This document shows, piece after piece, positions 23,541 through 36,435 of a DNA stretch of 64,000 bases (the first letter of the stretch is position 1; the number at the start of each line of letters is the position of its first letter). Source of the DNA: Meandrina meandrites (Eukaryota; Cnidaria; Anthozoa; Scleractinia; Meandrinidae). Location: contig OY855913.1 of NCBI GenBank assembly GCA_963693305.1, positions 19,098,788-19,162,787 of the forward strand, in the 5' to 3' direction. The notes under the pieces were generated by a model that worked only from the letters and a program-made list of their open reading frames with translations, had not been told where the DNA came from and did no database searches. A program made the position numbers and the translations under genes.

Positions 23541-26500
23541 ATGAACCCACAGATCAAAAACGTTTTGCTTGCCATCATCGCATTTGCTGCCTTTGCAACA
23601 GCGCAACAACGTAAGTTTTATTGCTTCTTATCTTATCTTTCATGATACTATCAGCCTGATTTCTTGTGAAATTTCTGTTATGTAGTTTTTTTGTTTGAAC
23701 TGACTTTCTTAGTTTAAATACTTGTATTGACATCCACCATTTTATTTAGCACGGAAACCTTTTCTTATTTTTCGAACGAAAACGTTTCGCAAGGAAATTG
23801 TTGAAAACGCCCTTGAAAATTGAAAATTTGATTCCTTGTTTTTAGAACTTTCAAAGTTTCACTTTTTTGTTGTTGAAGAGACCATCAATGCTACTATGTC
23901 AGTGAGTGACCTTAGTTCTAGAATATCGGCAGATTGAATTATAATGAAATATCTTTCTTCTACAGAATGCCAGGACCGAATGGCAACACAAACTTGTCAG
24001 TATTTTGTCAAAATGTATCGCGAGAAGAACATCGATACCTGCAAGTGGAAACAGATGATGACCAACTGCGCATTGACTTGCAAAGTTTGTGGTAAGATAT
24101 CAGTACTTAATTCCCTTCTCTTAGGTGAATAAGTGACGATAAGTTTATACCACGGAAACATTTGTTACACACGAAATAAGATTCCCAAACTTCATTGTTT
24201 TCGTTATCGTTACAGTTTACCACGTTATAAAAATGTCACTGACAAGTATAGTCAAGATTATTTGAGCACGAAAGAATTGTTGAGAAAATATTTCTGCGAG
24301 AACGTAACGCTTCAACTCTCCTAAAACTTCAGTGACACCACTAAGTCACGCAATCACTGTAGCCAAAAATAGTACAATGGACCAATCATAAGCTCGCTAC
24401 AAAATGAGTATCAGTAGAAAGCGCGGGAAAAAGTTACGTAAGCCTATCACTGTGATATTGGCTTTTCATGTGCGTAATAATTTGACGCTTTCGTTAATTC
24501 AAGCGCATTACAAAAGGAATGTTTCGGTTATTTTCTTATTTGTAAAACTTAAAAGAAAAGTATTGCTATATTTACATTCAAAAGACGTCAGCGAAATGTA
24601 CGTTCTTGCCTGTTTATATTTAATAGTTTATCGGACTGATGACAATGAGATAATGAATTTCTTTGTCTTTATCATTGCAGTGCCTACGCCAAAATGTGCA
24701 ACACGAGCAAGTAGATACGGCTGTTGTTGGGACAATAAAACAGAAGCGAAATCATATGCTGGCGAGGGTTGTCCTGGTAAGGAAAAATACTAGATGATGA
24801 TGATGATGTTTTTGTTTTTGCTGTTGCTGTCGATCACTTCTGTTGCTGTCGATCAAGAACTGAAAATGCCTAATGAAATCGAGCTGTTAATTACTGCTGT
24901 TAATCTGAGTCACATAAATAGCCTGTTATTTAGACATTTCCTCACTTTTGTAATTGAAGTATTTACTTGTACGAAGATTGATTGTAGTCACTGTAACGCA
25001 AGTAATTTGTTCGCAAGACTATCAAACTACATTTTTTATCGTGAATGCCGTTACAAAATATTTAACTCGTTCAGAATCGAATTAAGAGCAATTGGCGAAC
25101 CTGAGTTAACAGGTGAGAGAATTATAGGATCAGTAGCATATCATCTGTAATAGTTATGTACAGTTTGATAATCTACTTTATTCTGTAAACAGAATGCAAA
25201 GATGACTACCCAGGCTACTGCAAACTTCGCGTTTCACGATACACCAAGGAAAAAGCCTGCAATGAGCGAGGAAAACAGATTTGTCCAAAAAGCTGTGGAG
25301 TCTGTAGTAAGTTCATTTGTGATTTCAACTTCAATCTTATAGACTTGCAGCTGGGACAAAGATTTTAGCGTAGAGCACCATACCTGATGATCATGAACAA
25401 AATGAACCTATTGACAAGGGATTTTCTGAGGTGGGTCAGTTAGGAGTCACAAAACATGGGCGGAAGGGATAAGTTATGCCATGAGATATTTCCTATAAGG
25501 CCTGCAGCAATCCACCATGATTATAGATTACACTTTACATACCAGCGCATTTGAAGTAAAACATTTTAGAGAGATTAAGCATGACGTTTGTTTTTCCCGC
25601 GAACGGCAGGAATTCCACTTCTGCCGTCGCACGTTTGGCGTGAAAATGAGCAGGTTTTGTTTGTCTTGAAAGTGTGATTTTTTTCCCTTATTTTCTGAGA
25701 AATTTGCTTTAGAATTCTATGAAAAGTTAACAAAATGAAAGGCAAGCTCACGTTTGCCTTTTCCCATATAATGCCATGCTTAATCACTTCAGAATTCGCT
25801 ACGTTAACTGCAAGTTAGACTTATATCGTTATGCACCACTCCTGTTTAAAAGACAATGCTAACATGGTATACTTTTAAATTGTTTTAGAGATAAAGGCTG
25901 CCGCTCAAAGCCTGCCCGACTGTCTTAATTCTCCATATGGCTGCTGTTGGGACCTTACAGCTGCCCAGGGACCAGAAGGACAAGGGTGCAGAGGTAATTG
26001 TACCTTAAAACCGTACCTCTACGACCGAGGGAACAGTCTGTCATATTTGAGTTCATCTCGTGCCTGAAAGCTTTGCTTTACGAAAAAAGTTCATCTCCAG
26101 ATTTGTAACCGCTATGTCCTTTTTTTATTGTGCAGTTTGCCAGAACCTTTACAACAGGCTGTGTAATTTGTGGGATGAATACTGCCAGCCAGAAGCCTAC
26201 AGGTTTGTTAGGGAAAAAGTGATTGACAGATACAGATACAGCTGCCCAATCACGTGTGGAAAATGCTCACCAGGCCAAAAGATGTTGGATGCCAATGCCT
26301 TAAGTAAGTACATCATTTCTCAGACGTCAGTTTTCCACTTCCTTGAATACTTCAGTTATTTCATAGACTGGAAACAGTCTCTTTCTTTTCCAAGCGTGCG
26401 TCGATGCGAAGGAACAAAAGCTGACTACTCTAATTCTAATTTAAATACCTTATTTTCGCAAGAGTAATTGACAGCTTATGTTGCAGTCCGCGAAATGCGA

Positions 26501-26753
26501 AAACTAAAACTATCAGCCCGCTATTGCAAACGAACTGGGCCAATTAAATTGTGCTATAAGAATCTAGCTGGTTAGCAGTTTGCAGGCGAGTGCGCTTTTG
26601 CAGCTGACCGAGAATCACTCCCTAAAAACCGATAGCTTCGATTTCTACTTTGGCGTCATTTGAAATTATTGAACAGAATAAAAACTATTTTAAATTCAAA
26701 TAACCACTTAATAGACTCGTGTTTTTTTGTTTGTTTTCATAGGAAGAATTTAA
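23541..26753 (+). CDS. Gene A: secreted ShKT/YGCC multi-module protein, 7 exons, about 229 aa
   Basis: Coding exons read from GT-AG sites: 23541-23610 (signal peptide, Ala/Ile/Phe-rich, ending near ATAQQ), 23966-24091 (ShKT 1), 24681-24776 (YGCC 1), 25193-25306 (ShKT 2), 25889-25993 (YGCC 2), 26136-26303 (ShKT 3 plus a short tail) and 26743-26753 (three residues and TAA). All junctions are phase 1. Each ShKT exon has six cysteines ending CxxxCxxC (for example CALTCKVC, CPKSCGVC). Each YGCC exon has a YGCCWD core and a late Gly-Cys, a module I recall from papilin-like proteins. ShKT modules are known from anemone potassium-channel blockers and from many non-toxin secreted proteins. I do not see the functional Lys-Tyr dyad, so ion-channel activity is not supported. 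It converges on gene B, and its promoter block matches those of B and C. Splicing is unconfirmed by transcripts. Confidence 0.85.
25572..25785. mobile_element. MITE in intron 4 of gene A (GATTAAGCATGAC ends)
   Basis: GATTAAGCATGAC at the left end mirrors CATGCTTAATC at the right. The inner part has GCGAACGGCAGGAATTCCAC. An inverted, diverged copy lies in intron 1 of gene C at about 41339-41559. Confidence 0.7.
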
Positions 26754-27005
26754 GATCACGGGAAGAGAAGAAGCTACAATAGTTTAATTTTACTGACGAC
26801 TGACCAAGGATCCTGGCCAAGGATGCCAATAAAACGAGCAAAAAAGCATGGATAGCCGATGCATTAAGAACACAATTCATCTTGTCAGGATATAAACTAA
26901 ATATCAGAATGCACTGTCCATACTTTGGAAAGAACAATTGCAAAGAAGTGTACAATTAGTTTTGCTTTAAAAAATATATTTAATATTTATGAGCTTACTT
27001 ATGAA

Positions 27006-27011
27006 AATAAA
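27006..27011 (+). terminator. Polyadenylation signal AATAAA, gene A
   Basis: The first AATAAA after the gene A stop, about 250 bp downstream, followed by a T/G-containing stretch. Assigned by position only. Confidence 0.5.
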
Positions 27012-28708
27012 GATTGTCGACAATGGGCTCAACCTGAATTGTTGTGTTTCGAAAAATATCATTTTAGTTTAACGAACAGCATTAGCTAAAAATAGCCATA
27101 CGAAAGAGAGGGACGCCCTCCTTGAGAATCGAATGCCTATGCCATAGTACATATATTCGAGGGAAGTACCCTACCTCTCCCGAAGAACGACTACCCCCGC
27201 ACATTACTGTTCGCGGGAAACGCCCTCCTGGGGATGGAATACCCCTGTTTTTTATATGATATGAGTGAGACACTCACCAGGAAATCCATGTGCGAGAAAC
27301 AAACAGCCTTTTGAAAATCATATAAATTCCAGCCTTTTGATGGTCACATTCTTCGTACGCACTATTTTCTGGTAGGAAACGTTGTTTAATGAAAGTTGTT
27401 TTTGCTGTTGCTGTACATGTTTTGGGTTTTGATTTGTTTTAAACCAGTTGTACTTTTCCATGAACGACTTCTGTGCTTATCGACCAACACCATCTAAAAT
27501 GCTATAACCGACCTATCGTGGGCCACCGCTAAATTAAAAGCGAAATTATTTTTCGGTTCCAGTCTCTGTGGTTCCCCGAAAAGGTTGCATGTACTGGCGT
27601 ATTACCTTGCCATGTCTGCAATTTTATAAAACAGGAATCACCGCCATTGTTTGAATCCTTTGTTTGGCAACTTTTATTTCGTTTTTGCAAGTAAATAAAT
27701 ATTAAATATTTACTAAGGAGAAATAAAGTATTTTTCAAAAATGTACAATTCTCAGTTGTTCCAATTGTTCAAAATAATGGTTAATTAGGGTTTATAAATG
27801 TTCGAACAACACGCATTGTCCTCTTGCCTTTATCGCCATCTTCGTCATTCGTCTTTGACATCAAACTCGTTACGTTACTTTCAATGTCTTCCTATGGAAA
27901 CAAACTAAAGCTGTGCATCAGTAAACATTTCAGACGCATTTGTGTACAAAAAGGTCTAATTATTTATATCATAAAATATCATCTGAAACCCCAAAAGGCG
28001 CAAAGATTGAAAATAGCGAGCGTTTGTTGTTCGGAACTCAATGAAAATAGTATGATATGGGAAATTTTGGACTCACTACTTTTATAGTAATTTTTCACCG
28101 AAAACGTTCCCATGAAGTGGAGTGCTGCTTCACATTTTCAATTTATCTTAACCAGTTTGTTTGACTCACTACTTTTATAGAGATTTTTCACCGAAAAAGT
28201 ATAGCGTTGTCCAAGTGGCGAATGTTGAGAGTTACACATAACAAAGTCTACCACAAGTAAAATTTTCCTTCGAACGATCTATGAAAACATCGAGATACTT
28301 ACTGTAAACAGAAAGGTCCGACATTCTTTGGCCTGGCTTGCATTTTCCACACGTTTTAGGACAATACTTCCTGAATATGTCAATCTTTTGTTTTCTGTCA
28401 GACTTATTGGCTTCTTGCTTGCAATAACTTCTAAATAAACTGCAAAGCCTGGCACATCGATCTCTGCAAACTGCACAAAGGAACGGGAACACACCAGTTA
28501 CAACTCCGCGGACTTAGTCAAGGAAAATTCTTCGTAATTAACAACAAAAAATAATTTGTAGAGAACTAAGTAAGAATTTTTTCCCAGTAGAGAGCCACAA
28601 ATTATTATGCAACTACCCATTAGAAAAAGGAATGCAGTGGTCAACTCGTGCACTCCAGGGCATCAAGAAACGTGAATAATTTTCCGTCATATATTTCATT
28701 TCCGAATT

Positions 28709-29430
28709 AAGGTGTCTCAATACTGTTTTTCCTGGACCATACAAAACTGGCCGTTAAGCAGACTTCCGGACTCGGATCGATGTGAAATTCACACCTGGTA
28801 TTGGAATTAGATTAAAGTTTGATAAAATATATTTTTTTTTTAGGAAAATCGGTATTCATGGAAACACTAAACAGAAAATCACGAAATCAGTTAACCTTGA
28901 ATTCTTCGCGAATTAGATTTGACGTAAAGAAATGAACACCAGTATCTGAAACTATGGTGCACTGCACATCAAATATACAAGAATAAAAAAAATTCTGTAT
29001 GTTTGATTTCAGTCGAATAAATCGCAAATATGTTTCAAACCATGTTTCAGTGCTAGACTTATACGAGCTATCATTTATACGAGGTTTTGCAACTCCACCA
29101 TGTGTATTTTACCTACTCTTCCTCTCTGTGTAAGTTTTGTTCATTTTGTTTTTCGCGATCCCGAAAATTGCACTTTTCATACGGTCACTACCATTATAAT
29201 TTTTGGTAAATTTTTCACTTTGAGCTATTTTTCGAAAATCTCAGAAACGGCTCCAACGATTTTTTTCAAACTTTTATAACACATGCTTGATAATACAAAA
29301 AATATATTTCCAAAGTTTTATTAACATTGATTTACTGGAACACGTCCAAATCTGTCGATAAAGAAGGTGTTTGCACCGATGAAAAAAGTGCGTTACAAAT
29401 TTTCATTTTCAAGTTCAAAAACAAGTACAA
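28709..29430 (+). mobile_element. Copy of the AGGTGTCTC-TIR transposon, right end not seen
   Basis: It starts TTAAGGTGTCTCAATACTG and is colinear for about 600 bp with the complement of 59096-59715, then continues (about 29310-29430) with the complement of 56880-56990. This shows the element without the fold-back insert found at 57-59 kb. Gene C lacks this insertion at the corresponding site near 38270. No right-end inverted repeat was found. Confidence 0.75.
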
Positions 29431-29806
29431 GAATTACAAGAGCATTGTTCTATGTGAAAAGTTTGGCTTTTTCATTTGTTTCCTCGTGCTCAGCAAGCCA
29501 AGACACGTCTATTGCATCCCTTCATACTAAAACAAGGGTTTTAAATGATCCGAGTTTTAATACTGTTATTATTATTGTAAATATAATATTGGGGCACTGT
29601 AGGCGTTCTAATATTGAAGACAATACCCTTAATTCGTATCTGTCTGTGACGAAAAACTGCAGAGGTAAAGAAAACCTCTTGAGAAACGCGCAAACTAGGA
29701 ATAACACTGAGCTCTCAGTTCGTTCGTTTTCAGTACGCTTTCTAGCTAACTTGAAAATGCTGTTATGGGGACGGCGAAACGTTCTAAAATCGGTAGTTTT
29801 TATTTA

Positions 29807-29919
29807 ACAATTATTCCATGAGCCCGCGTTGGTTACGAGGTGGTAAATAGCCAACGCGTCGCGAAGCGCCGAGTTGGCTATAACCACTCGTATCCAACAA
29901 GGGCGAATGGAATAATTGT
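29807..29919. mobile_element. Hairpin MITE (ACAATTATTCCA ends)
   Basis: ACAATTATTCCATGAGCCCG at the left mirrors CGAATGGAATAATTGT at the right. The interior GGTAAATAGCCAACGC..GTTGGCTATAACC is also self-complementary. Confidence 0.8.
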
Positions 29920-29924
29920 CTTAT

Positions 29925-30765
29925 TAATTTCTTCTTTAAGAATTAATCGACTGGACATTTCATTTTGATGTAAACGAAGCCTTAGTGTGAGGAGGCGGGA
30001 AAATTTGTGGCGCAGTGTTCACTTCTTGAGTTGAATGAAACACGCGAGGAAAACGAGCTAGAGAGTTTTCTTCCGAAGATTTTCCTCTATTCAACCTGGA
30101 AATCCGAAGCAATAGCGTTTCTGGAAAGTATACGCCTTGTGCAAGTCGAACGAAGCAAGGGTTTAGTACTTGTTTACGGTTCCACGGCTGTCATCAAGAC
30201 TACTGCATTATGCTAAAAAGAAGTTGCACTCAGAGTGCTCAGAATCGATGAAGTTCATTGGTCTTCATTGAAGGACAAGACCAAGATAGAAAGGTAATAA
30301 GATTAACTGAAGTGCTGAGCCTAATTTTACGTCGAACACTGAATGAAGTTTTGTCAGTTTTCTAGCCGTCCTCCCGTGAATTATTTTTCTTCTTCCTTCA
30401 GCCGCTCTTGTTGTACATTTCTATGTATATTTAATTAAACTTTTTCGAATCAATCCTTTTGTTTTGTGTAGTTGAGTCAACTATGGCATTTCGAGGCATT
30501 TGTGTGGTTTTAGGGAAGGCACTGCCGGTTAGTATTTGTATATAAAGCTCGCCAAATTTGCTATTTTCAGCCATTTTTCTGATGCAACATTCGCTCCCGG
30601 CAGGAAAATTTTAAGGTGAGCGGCACTTGCCGCACTTGTTTCCCAGATAAGGTCAAACAAAGGTATATTGGCTAATAACCGGGTTTCAGTAAACCAATCA
30701 CAAACCAAAAATGCAATATCCGAGCTCGAGAATTTAATAATTTAAAATATTTCATATCAATATTT
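29925..30765. other. Gene-less insert within the gene B region
   Basis: Part of the roughly 2-kb block present in the gene B unit but absent from the gene C unit. No ORF, TIR or splice-flanked exon recognised. Confidence 0.45.
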
Positions 30766-30774
30766 CTTATCAAC

Positions 30775-30935
30775 ACAAAAATATATTTATTGAATTGTCA
30801 GAGTTTTTAGCTCTGTTGTGATAGTTGAAGGCACTGTAAAATAAACAAATGTAGCAAAGACCAGAAACTTGTTAAGAATCCCAGCTGGGATTCCAAACAG
30901 GCTGATGGCAAGTTCTACCGGAACAGCAAAGGAAA
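30775..30935 (-). mobile_element. SINE body/tail copy in gene B intron
   Basis: Contains CAGAGTTTTTAGCTCTG and AATCCCAGCTGGGATTCC. It matches 38294-38456 in gene C closely and the SINE at 20942-21210 more distantly. The tRNA-like head is absent. It was present before the B/C duplication. Confidence 0.55.
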
Positions 30936-33094
30936 TGGACCTTCATCGTTGGATAGCTTTATATGCTTCCTCATTCACAGCTTTTAGAGCACGTAATCTG
31001 GTAATCTTTATTTACCTGGGCATCCCATCCATATGGCCCCGTTGCAGCAGTGAGGTCCCAGCAGCAGCCATATATAGATGCAAGACAGGCGGGCGGCGCT
31101 CCAGCAATGACTTGGACACCTAAAATAAGGGACAGAAAAGTGTTTTGTTGTCATTGTTTGGGTCGGACATAACATGGATATCATTTTTTCGATTTTCTCT
31201 CTTTAAAAATGGCCAGGGTTAAGGAACCATTGTAAGACACATGGACATCCTAAATTTACAGAAGTAATTAAAGCCACCCACCCACTTTTATACAGAGTTC
31301 GACGATATAACAAACGGTGTTGTCCTAAAAAGGACAACCATTTTAGGTTGTCTTTTCCCACTTCATATCATCAGCAATGCCCCTACAACCAAACGACGGC
31401 AAAGTACCTCTCTCCCCACCCCTGGGTATAAGCCAGCAGTGCCTTGAGCATAAAGTACAAGTTCGAAATTACAAACGCTATTACTTCCTAAGCTATACAA
31501 CATAGCAACAAATTAACAATGACAATAGAGCTCCGTCTTAATAATAACCTCATCACCTTTCTTTGAATCCTTACAAATGCTCAGTCAGTAGTCAGCCATT
31601 TTAACACATGAAGACCAGCTTTTGGTTGGCCAGTTACGCTAGCAATGTTCAGTTTAATCGTATCGGTGAAAAACGTTTAAGTGAGAGGTCTGGCAGAGCC
31701 TCTTTGCTCAAAATGCCAATGATTTATTCAATCGGTTTTAGAGAAAAAAGTTGCAAGGGAGTAAAGTTCACTGTTTGATTCGACTTCCTGTATTTTCAAT
31801 TGTTTCTTCATGAACCAAAACTAAACTGTAGTGTTGAAAAATGTTGCGCATTCTTGTGTTCAAAAACTTCTTTGCATTGTACAGTAAAAACAACTGATCA
31901 AAGAACGGAAATCGAAACCAAATTCCTGGCCAGCAAATCTTCAGTTCACTGGCTGGCTCATAAAGCCTTTGATTATAACATTATTAACGTCGTTTCATTA
32001 CTAACAATGAAAGTATCGTTATATTTGTTGTAAAAAGGAGGAGGGGAAGTAGTATAGTGTGATTAGATCCTCCCTCTTTTTCTTTTCATGTTTTCCTCAA
32101 GGAGTGAGTCTTGGCATGCCTCTACAACAGCAGTGTCTGTTAGTACTGGATGATGATAATGACAGCTAGTACAATTAGAGTACCTTCGTTGGGGAAAACC
32201 CCTTTAATTTACAAAACTAAACGTCTTTCTTTTATCAGTAATAATATTTCACATTGAGACTGTAGCGTTGTTCTATTTGGAGGTAGGCATGCTTTTACAA
32301 TTCAAGCGCAATCCACAAAACAGTGAAAGTCATGGATTGCATGGATTCGATTGGATTGATCAGGTTCAAATACCGCCGCTTTCTCGTGTCTGGTCTTCCA
32401 GCCTACAGATAACTAATGGCAGGCAATTTCTAGCTAGTAGTACATGAAACAAATACAGTTAATCACTTATCACTTGGGTACTTTCGGCAGATCCTCACAG
32501 TGACCCAAAACAACTTCCGGTACGCTGCATAAATTGCATGATCTTTTTCAACCTATACCTAACCTTGCACGATGAGCGGGACAGATAGTCATTTCCCATT
32601 AGTTTGTCGGTTTGAAAAAATTACTAGAGAATTTCAAGAGCGGTTTGACGGAAATTCTCCATTATTTTAAAGAGAAGCCTCGCACATCAGCAACTCATGA
32701 ATACATTTAAAACTATGATTTACTTTGAATCAATGGATTTAAAAGAAATGTTTGTCAGCAATGGCTCGAAAGCGGCGAAGCCTCTCGTGCGTGACACAAA
32801 ATCTGGGAGTGTTCTGTGAAGTGCGATTACTGAGTAGTATTCTTTGTAGTGTAGGCTATCTTTAAGATAAATACTATTTATGTAACATCTCAAGAACTTT
32901 AAATTAACGTTCAAAACTTTGAATTTGATTTTATTGTGTTATCATAAGCCAAAAAAAGTATTTTTCTTTTGTTGCGTGTTACGTGCCACGTGTAAAGTTG
33001 TTCATTTCAGAGGCGCTGAATCGTAATTTTGTCGAACTTTGATCGACGTTCGTACAAAACTGCTACTAAATCCCACACAAAATTGAAACCGTAA

Positions 33095-35338
33095 AATTCA
33101 ATGCCTGGACGCTCTTTGGTTAAAATATCAGAAGATTTGAAGGCTCGGGACAAGCTTCTCAACAAAGCTAGAAAAAGCCAAACGGAAAGAGATTGGAATG
33201 CGTTTAAGCGAGCGAAAAACACAGTGACTCAACTTATCAGGAGTACAAAACAATCTTACTTCAAGGATAAAGTCACCGAAAACAAGAACAACTCTAGGAA
33301 ACTTTGGAATCTAATTAAGTGTCTATCGAATGACGACAAAGGAGCTGAGAGTGGAATAAAGGAAATTGTAGAAAACGAGACAAATATCACGGATAAGCAA
33401 ACCATTGCTGAGATACTTAACTCGTTTTTTGTTGATCAACCGAAAAACTTGGTTGCCGCACTTGGGCTTAGCTCGCTAACTGTCCCCTCAACGGTGACCT
33501 CTGCCAGACAGGACATCAGTGCATTTGACCTCCCGAATATAACACAGAAGAGGGTTGTAGAGTTACTGTTATCAATTCCAATCCATAAGGCCACCGGAGA
33601 CGACGGTATCAGCGCCAAAATACTCAGAATTGCTGCTCCAGCAATCGCACCATCGCTGACGAAGTTGCTGAACCACGGCTTGTCTACACAGACGTTTCCT
33701 ACTACCTGGAAGATCGCAAAAGTTACCCCTGTTTTTAAAGGTAACGGCAGCAGAAACGACAAGAACAACTATAGACCGATTTCTGTGCTCCCCATTCTCT
33801 CGAAAGTGCTGGAGAAACACATATGTGAACACTTGTGTAACTTCCTGAGAGAGAATGACTTTTTCCACCCCCTTCAGTCGGGGTTTAGAAAATCTCACTC
33901 CACTGAAACTGCGCTTATCCGATTGGTAGACCAGTTATTGTTCAACCTCGACAATGATAAAGTCACTGGACTTGTTTTTATCGACTACAAAAAGGCATTT
34001 GATCTGATTGACCATAAACTGCTTCTGTCAAAATTAAAGGCTCTTGGTGTAGGCGAAAGGAGCCTACCCATGTTCCGTGACTATTTGAGTGGTAGACGCC
34101 AGTTTGTGAACATAGACGGATATTATTCTACCCAGAGGGCCTTAACACTGGGTGTACCACAGGGCAGCATCTTAGGTCCAATCTTATTCCTTGTATTTAT
34201 TAATGATCTACCTGCAGCTTTGCAGCACTCCGTGGTTGATATTTATGCCGACGACACAACTATTAGCTACTCCAACCATTATATGGCGGCACCCAACGAC
34301 ATCTCAAACGGCCTTCAGACGGATATTGATGAAATTATGATCTGGTCAGCAGACAACAAAATGATACTAAACGAATCCAAAACAAAATCCATGCTTGTTA
34401 CTGGTAAACGGTTAGGCAAGAAACTGGAACAGTCCACTCTGCAGTTACACGTAAATTCTACTGAACTTGAACAAGTGAGCTCGCATAAACTATTAGGGGT
34501 CACGATTGACAGCCAGCTTACCTTTGACCAACATGTCGAAAATCTATGCACGAAGTTATCACAGAGAATCGCCGTGTTGCGAAAAATAAGACGCTCTCTT
34601 CCTCTTGATCAAAGGAAACTCTATTATAATGCTATGATCAAGCAGACAATGCTATATGCATCAACCGTGTGGACTTCATGCTCTGCTGAGAATTTACAAA
34701 GAGTATTTAAACTTCAGAAACGCGCAGCACGTGTAATACTAAATGCGGATACTAAAGCGAATAGCGTACAACTGTTTAGAGAATTGGATTGGGTTCCATT
34801 TTATCATGAGGCAAATGTAAATAGGTTATCAATGGTATACAAACGACTGTCTGGGGACTGTCCATATTATTTGTCACAGATGCTGATAAGAAACGCCGAC
34901 ATCAATGAAAGATCGAGCAGACATGGACTACTAAACCTTGTCTGCCCCCGATTCAAACGGGAGTCAGAAGGCGGAAGGTCTTTCACAGTATCGACTACAC
35001 GCCTCTGGAATACTATACCCAGCACCATAAGGAACAAGCCTAGTTTAGTAAGTTTTAAGAAGGCTACGTTTAAATTTTTTAAAGATACATACAAACATTT
35101 AGATCACTTTACCTTTTAGTTAACTCTTTTATATCAATCTCGCCATTTTAGAGTAATTTTTACCTAGTTTTTATATTATAGCGTATTTTAAACTAAATTT
35201 TGTAATTTTAGATTGTTAGATTTTTAGCATTATTTTTAGTTCTCGATTGTATTTTATATTAGAGGGCCACTGGTTTGTCAGTTTTTTACTGTTATGTGTT
35301 TACCCTCTATAAATAAAGTTGATTATTATTATTATTAC
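33095..35338 (+). mobile_element. 5'-truncated LINE with intact RT ORF, inserted in gene B
   Basis: The element runs from about 33095 (an in-frame TAA at 33092-33094 lies outside it) to the (ATT)n tail near 35338. It sits in the gene B region on the opposite strand, between the signal exon and the YGCC exon. The gene C unit has no equivalent, so the insertion probably post-dates the B/C duplication. Confidence 0.85.
33101..35119 (+). CDS. Reverse transcriptase of non-LTR retrotransposon (672 aa, lacks endonuclease)
   Basis: One open frame of 672 codons. Residues about 1-100 are a charged linker that in full-length elements follows the endonuclease. A typical RT follows: HKATGDDGIS, NNYRPISVLPILSKVLEKH, SGFRKSHSTETAL, FIDYKKAFDLIDH (motif A Asp), LGVPQGSILGP (motif B), then the YADDT catalytic box at about residue 385. 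The C-terminal part carries KLLGVTID and LQKRAARVIL, typical of jockey/CR1/L2-like LINEs. No apurinic-type endonuclease and no first ORF are present, so this copy cannot move alone. The ORF is free of stops, which suggests a recent insertion. The ATG at 33101 is simply the first Met after the truncation point. A related RT is at 1-1097. Confidence 0.92.
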   Translation: MPGRSLVKISEDLKARDKLLNKARKSQTERDWNAFKRAKNTVTQLIRSTKQSYFKDKVTENKNNSRKLWNLIKCLSNDDKGAESGIKEIVENETNITDKQTIAEILNSFFVDQPKNLVAALGLSSLTVPSTVTSARQDISAFDLPNITQKRVVELLLSIPIHKATGDDGISAKILRIAAPAIAPSLTKLLNHGLSTQTFPTTWKIAKVTPVFKGNGSRNDKNNYRPISVLPILSKVLEKHICEHLCNFLRENDFFHPLQSGFRKSHSTETALIRLVDQLLFNLDNDKVTGLVFIDYKKAFDLIDHKLLLSKLKALGVGERSLPMFRDYLSGRRQFVNIDGYYSTQRALTLGVPQGSILGPILFLVFINDLPAALQHSVVDIYADDTTISYSNHYMAAPNDISNGLQTDIDEIMIWSADNKMILNESKTKSMLVTGKRLGKKLEQSTLQLHVNSTELEQVSSHKLLGVTIDSQLTFDQHVENLCTKLSQRIAVLRKIRRSLPLDQRKLYYNAMIKQTMLYASTVWTSCSAENLQRVFKLQKRAARVILNADTKANSVQLFRELDWVPFYHEANVNRLSMVYKRLSGDCPYYLSQMLIRNADINERSSRHGLLNLVCPRFKRESEGGRSFTVSTTRLWNTIPSTIRNKPSLVSFKKATFKFFKDTYKHLDHFTF

Positions 35339-35344
35339 TACCGG

Positions 35345-36435
35345 TCACCTTTTTGCCGCGCTGGATTCGGGTTATTTTAGACTTTTGTTTAAATAAGAAA
35401 AGTGTCTACTTGATCGAGACTCAGTTTGCTCAGATTTGTAAAATTTCGAATAGTCGAGAAGTGAAATCTGAGCTTCCGGCGCGATGACCAGTTTTCGTGG
35501 TCTTCTGCCATAAAATTGAATATTTCAAAAAACATAAATTCATGTCCAGCTCAGTTACATACCTAGGCCTTCAAACTGACTAATGTGTAAGCGAAATCGA
35601 TTTTTTTACCGTGGCCTCATTTTTCGAATTTTCTTCGATTTTCACTGAGGTTTACTCATATTTATAATCTGTAGCTAACTTATACCTTGCAGTACTGCAA
35701 TGAAACTACAATGCTTACGCATTAGGTAATGTCATTAAATAATCCAACTTAAGCATTATTTACCACATTTCAGAAAGGGCTATTGACTATAAGGGAATTT
35801 CGCTTTCACAAGATTAATCACAGTGCAGGTAGATAACAACAAAAGGCTAGCGCAGGTTACCGTTACACTTCATCGCTCATTACATTTATGATCTACAAAA
35901 AAAACAGGTGCTTACTGCAGTAAGTGGACTAGAACACTAACCTGTAACTGGAAAGTTATACGAGATATTTTTTACGTTGGCTTTTCAACTTTTCTGGAGG
36001 TTTTTTCTGCTTTTCCTATATTTTCTTCCCTCACATTCCTCCGACCTTAGCTTGAAATTTTCCTGAGTCCAGCAATTAAAATGAAAAAGCTAAGAACGAC
36101 AAAATGTCTAGTACCTGAATTTAAACATGAAAGCAATAACTGATCAAAAAGCCGTGGCCGAATTGTCTTTTATCCCCGGTGATTAAAATCTAAAAGTAAC
36201 CTTTAAAATGACATTCTATTTTCTCAGCATAAAGCTTTCGGACACTCTCGGGTCCTTTAAACATTGTAACTGGATCACGTTGCGACGGAACTCTTCGCTA
36301 TCTGAAACATGGGCAACGGACCGGAATCTCTCAACAATACTTTAACAAAACAACAAGTCAATAAAGAGTAAATCTATTTTCCTCTTGTAGAAAAGTTTCT
36401 AAGAGTCTTTAAAGTAAGGTAAAAAGATGATGAAA
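35345..36435. other. Intronic sequence of gene B without recognisable exons
   Basis: In gene C the first ShKT exon lies about 640 bp downstream of the signal exon. Here the equivalent stretch has no ShKT cysteine pattern on the minus strand. Exon 2 appears deleted or replaced. Confidence 0.5.

Noticed and set aside
24404..24793. 129-codon open frame on the plus strand
   Set aside because: It is intron sequence reading into the YGCC exon 3 of gene A; the acceptor at 24679-24680 and the phase-1 pattern explain the coding part.
29367..29807. 146-codon plus-strand frame
   Set aside because: It begins inside the TIR element and runs to the hairpin element; no conserved motif and no splice support.
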